From Komagataeibacter kakiaceti JCM 25156 (GTDB lineage Bacteria > Pseudomonadota > Alphaproteobacteria > Acetobacterales > Acetobacteraceae), in the NCBI RefSeq assembly GCF_000613305.1, contig NZ_BAIO01000059.1, positions 1-9,603 on the forward strand: a stretch of 9,603 bases of DNA, given 5' to 3'. The notes under the pieces were generated by a model. The model saw only the letters and a list, made by a program, of their open reading frames with translations, did not search any database and had not been told where the DNA came from. The position numbers and the translations under genes are program-made. Shown here in pieces: positions 6,917 through 9,603 of this stretch (positions are counted from its first letter, which is position 1; each line of letters opens with the position of its first letter).

Positions 6917-8278
6917 TCAGACCTTATCGTGCGTAACAACGCTTGATTGCACAATATAAGAGGCCGGTTTTGTCGGCACACGCACGGTTGGCAGTGACAG
7001 CCCCTTCTCCGGCGGCGGCGCCACCGCCGGAATGATCCGTTCCGGAACCGTGACCTTGCTCAGGCGCTTGAGAACCCCCGCCACCAGCTGGTTCTGTCCC
7101 TCTTCGGAAAAGAAGCCCCCGGCAATCAGGCAGCGGTCGATCAGGACACGGCGGAAGGCGTCGTATGTCGCCCTGTCGGGCGGTGTCGGCCTGACCCAGA
7201 AGGTGTCCAGATCGACCTGATCGGTAATCTGGGGAATATTATAGACCGCTTCCCCCAGCGTCAGCACCGGTATGCCGGACGCCAGCGCCAGCGTGCCCGT
7301 GGTGCTGTTGATGGTGACGACACCCCGCGCCTTCTGCACCAGCAGGGCAATATCACCCGTTTCGATATAATAGACGCGCTGCTCCACCCCGTTTTCGCGC
7401 GCAATGTCCGCGATCAGGCTGCGCCAGTCCCGCAGCCCGTTATCCAGCGGGTGCTCCTTGATCAGCAGCACGGTTTCGGCTGGCGCATGGGCGGCGAAGG
7501 ACTGGATGACATACCGGATGGCCGGTTCCATCCCCGCGAAGCCGGAATGCAGGCGCACCTGCGCATCCGCATCCAGTTGCAGCGGGAAAATCATGTAGGG
7601 GCGACCGCTATCGGCAATCGTCTCCATGATGTTCTGTGTCCGGATTTCCGCCGTCTTGCGGTTGCGCAGGCGCTTCAACCAGCCAATTCCTTCCGCCCAC
7701 GGATGCCAGGGGCGGTAGTCCTTCCATTTACGGAAATACCAGCGACTCAGGATATCGGCCGCGTTATAGGCCACCGCTTCCAGCGCCCTGCGCCGGAAGG
7801 AGGAGGGAACCGGCCGGTGTTCGGGCATGGGCGGCAGGCGGGCGGCTTCCTCGCGGTACCATTCCGGGTCGCGGGGCAGTGTCGAATGGCCGTTGACGCC
7901 CCCGATTTCCAGCGTCACCCAGTCCGGGCGGATGTAGCCTTCCTCAAATACATGCACGGGAATGTGCCGGTGGCCGCACAGCGCGATCGCCGCGCGGTGC
8001 ATGGGGCGGCAATCCCCAAACAGCATGACATCGGTAATATTGTACCGTTCGATCACATCGGCCAGGAAGACGGGCCAGTGCTCACCATCGCCCGTGTAAT
8101 CAATCCCGTTTGGCAGACGCCAGAAAAGCTGGTCGCCACCATTGAAATTGATCTTGTAAACTTCGTATCCCGCCTTGCGCAGGCCCATGCCAACCCGGCG
8201 GAAGAATGGTCCCATAAGGCCCTGAAGCAGGAGAAACCGCCTGCTCGCGGTTTCCTTCCTGGTGCGAGGATCGTGCAT
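6917..8278 (-). CDS. kpsS: Capsule linker beta-Kdo transferase KpsS
   Basis: A 453-residue protein. KpsS adds the first beta-linked Kdo from CMP-Kdo to the phosphatidylglycerol-type lipid that anchors ABC-exported capsules, starting the poly-Kdo linker at the cytoplasmic face of the inner membrane. Family stretches in order are LLLQGLMGPFF (16-26), FNGGD (45-49), FGDCRPMH (87-94), FEEGYIRPDWVTLE (111-124), GGVNGHSTLPRDP (126-138), PLQLDADAQVR (232-242), KEHPLDNG (274-281) and TINSTTG (322-328). These line up with what I know of E. coli KpsS. The ATG at 8278 lies 6 bases after the kpsC stop, with AAAGG at the end of kpsC as a likely ribosome binding site. The protein is about 60 residues longer than E. 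coli KpsS (389). Most of the excess is a C-terminal, proline-rich tail from about residue 410, whose role is unknown. The frame is intact. Confidence 0.93.
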   Translation of the reverse strand: MHDPRTRKETASRRFLLLQGLMGPFFRRVGMGLRKAGYEVYKINFNGGDQLFWRLPNGIDYTGDGEHWPVFLADVIERYNITDVMLFGDCRPMHRAAIALCGHRHIPVHVFEEGYIRPDWVTLEIGGVNGHSTLPRDPEWYREEAARLPPMPEHRPVPSSFRRRALEAVAYNAADILSRWYFRKWKDYRPWHPWAEGIGWLKRLRNRKTAEIRTQNIMETIADSGRPYMIFPLQLDADAQVRLHSGFAGMEPAIRYVIQSFAAHAPAETVLLIKEHPLDNGLRDWRSLIADIARENGVEQRVYYIETGDIALLVQKARGVVTINSTTGTLALASGIPVLTLGEAVYNIPQITDQVDLDTFWVRPTPPDRATYDAFRRVLIDRCLIAGGFFSEEGQNQLVAGVLKRLSKVTVPERIIPAVAPPPEKGLSLPTVRVPTKPASYIVQSSVVTHDKV

Positions 8279-8284
8279 CAGGGT

Positions 8285-9603
8285 CTAACCTTTCTTCACA
8301 TCTTTGACGCCACGCGTGCCCGCGCGGCCAAGCCAGCATTTCGCACGTCCCTGCAACTCGCGAACCTTCATTAAAAAAGTGGGCCGCCATAACCGTGTAT
8401 CTTGAATTCTGTCAATCAGCATTTCAGGTTCACATGGTAATCGGGTAACAGGATCAATATAGGACGGATAGAGGAGGAGCGTGCCCGCCACAAGTTCCTC
8501 CACCGTCAGGTTGCGATGCCGCCGTGCGCGCGGAACCGGGCCGAGATCCGTGGTCAGCCCCCACCCGGCGTAAAATGGCGCGCCATAGGTCACGACGCGC
8601 AGGCCACGCAGCAGCGCCTCGAACCCGGTCAGGGATGTCAGGGTATGGACTTCATCCACCCGCGACAGGAGGGTGGAAATGGCCCCACCCCGGCTGATCT
8701 GATCCACGTATTCCCTCACTTCCGCCTCATCCAGCGCCCCGGCGCGGTGACCCGCGTCAACATCAGGATGAGGACGATAGAGAATGAATGCGTCGATATT
8801 TTGGGACCGCACCGCACGCAGCAGATCGAGATTGGTGGCGATGCGCCCCCCACCCAGACGGACGGACATGTCGTCACTGACCTGGCCGGGCACCAGAATG
8901 ACACGCTGGCCCGGCGCGCGGCCCGGCAGGTCCATGGTGTCCTGCCCGCCCGTATCGACGCCGTATTTGGAAATGCCACCGGCGACAATGCGCTCGATCA
9001 AGGCCCGCGCACGCCCGCGCAGTTCCGCGTCAAAGGGATGGGTCGCCAGAATATGTTCCAGGTCGCTGGGGCGGGAGGGATCGTAATAGATGCCCCTGCG
9101 GTCAAGAAAGATCGAGCATGGCACCTGCAACCCGCTGCCCAGGCCCACGGAACGGATGAATCCATCTTCCACACGCCAGATCTCAAGTCCCGCCTGGCAT
9201 GCCATCCGCTCAAGATCCCGTGGCATGCGTGTTGCCCATACGGCCACCCCGCGTGCATGGGCGCCGCCCCTACGTGACGCCAACCGCCGAAGGGCCGCCG
9301 GACGACGGATAAACGGGGGAGACCCCGGCGCGGTTGCAAACAGTTCCGCAATACGGCGGCGTTTCCACAACGACATGCCGGCACAGGCGGCAATCCGCCG
9401 GTTTGACAGGATGGTCCGCCGCCACAGGGCAAGCACCGCAATGGCGTCGCGACACCCCATGGCCCTGCCCGTGTAGGGGTTGATGTAATGCGTACCCGCA
9501 ACCAGCCCGTGGCAGGCATCAGCCCGGTCCATGGCTGGGGGGGGCGGTCCGACCCATCATGGCGCAGCACCGCAAGCCCCCGCAGCGCCCCCAGATCAGC
9601 CAG
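8285..9603 (-). CDS. kpsC: Capsule poly-beta-Kdo linker synthase KpsC, C-terminal module plus end of N-terminal module; truncated by window and out of frame at a poly-C tract
   Basis: KpsC extends the linker after KpsS; its N- and C-terminal modules add beta-(2-4) and beta-(2-7) Kdo alternately. The downstream frame (9532-8285, 415 codons) starts within the end of module 1 (LVAGTHYINPYTGRAMGC, then NRRIAACAGMSLWKRRRI) and holds the whole C-terminal module. Counting from the ATG at 9532 it has VEDGFIRSVGLG (121-132), DRRGIYYDPSRPSDLE (144-159), VPGQVSDDMSVRLGG (214-228), YRPHPDV (252-258), DEVHTLTSLTGFEALLRG (293-310) and YAGWGLT (321-327). Upstream this frame meets a TGA at 9557-9559. From 9603 to about 9545 a different frame is open and coding-like (LADLGALRGLAVLRHDGS). 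The two meet at eight C residues (9544-9537); one added or two removed bases join them. The ATG at 9532 is therefore unlikely to be a true start. Full-length relatives are about 675 residues, so roughly a third to a half lies beyond the window. Six bases separate it from kpsS. Confidence 0.9.
9537..9544 (-). repeat. Eight-base homopolymer (C8 on the coding strand) at the kpsC frame change
   Basis: Eight consecutive G residues on the plus strand coincide with the point where the coding frame of kpsC changes. At C8 the upstream frame runs on into PPQPWTG and the wrong frame. At C9 or C6 it would read into the KpsC frame through AMDRADACHGL. Homopolymers of this kind are known slipped-strand hot spots and also common sites of sequencing error. 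Confidence 0.75.

Noticed and set aside
7451..8374. 307-codon plus-strand frame
   Set aside because: It is a complementary-strand shadow of kpsS and the end of kpsC, a common artefact in GC-rich genes.
8516..9277. 253-codon plus-strand frame
   Set aside because: It lies entirely antisense to the strongly supported KpsC C-terminal module.

Overview
The window looks like a chromosomal stretch from a GC-rich alphaproteobacterium. An acetic acid bacterium (Acetobacteraceae, Komagataeibacter/Gluconacetobacter type) is my best guess, from protein character and from hairpin-rich intergenic repeats of a kind I associate with that group. The genus is a memory-based inference, not a search result. No tRNA, rRNA, CRISPR array, transposase or phage gene was seen.

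Layout. Bases 1-807 (+) are the 3' end of metH (cobalamin-dependent methionine synthase, activation domain), a core gene that bounds an accessory block. Bases 808-1584 hold no convincing gene but contain strong inverted repeats. Bases 1585-3072 (+) encode an AT-rich polytopic membrane protein resembling GT-C glycosyltransferases. Bases 3298-3951 (+) are kpsT, the ATPase of a group 2 capsule ABC exporter. Bases 4151-5517 (+) encode a Wza/BexD/KpsD-family outer-membrane polysaccharide export lipoprotein that is split by a one-base frameshift near 4761. Convergent to these, on the minus strand, is a tight operon read kpsC (from beyond 9603 down to 8285), kpsS (8278-6917), then a GT4 glycosyltransferase (6910-5648), with 6-base gaps at both junctions.

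How the genes fit together. KpsS and KpsC build the poly-beta-Kdo linker on the lipid anchor of ABC-exported capsules. The GT4 enzyme and the membrane GT-C-like protein are candidates for assembling or decorating the glycan. KpsT powers export across the inner membrane, and the Wza-like lipoprotein forms the outer-membrane exit. The permease (KpsM) and the periplasmic adaptor (KpsE) are not in the window.

Most notable: two capsule genes are out of frame as written. The export lipoprotein lacks one base. kpsC shifts frame at a run of eight C residues on its coding strand (G8 at 9537-9544), near the end of its first glycosyltransferase module. That tract could be a phase-variation switch, a fixed mutation or a sequencing indel. 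The sequence alone cannot decide.
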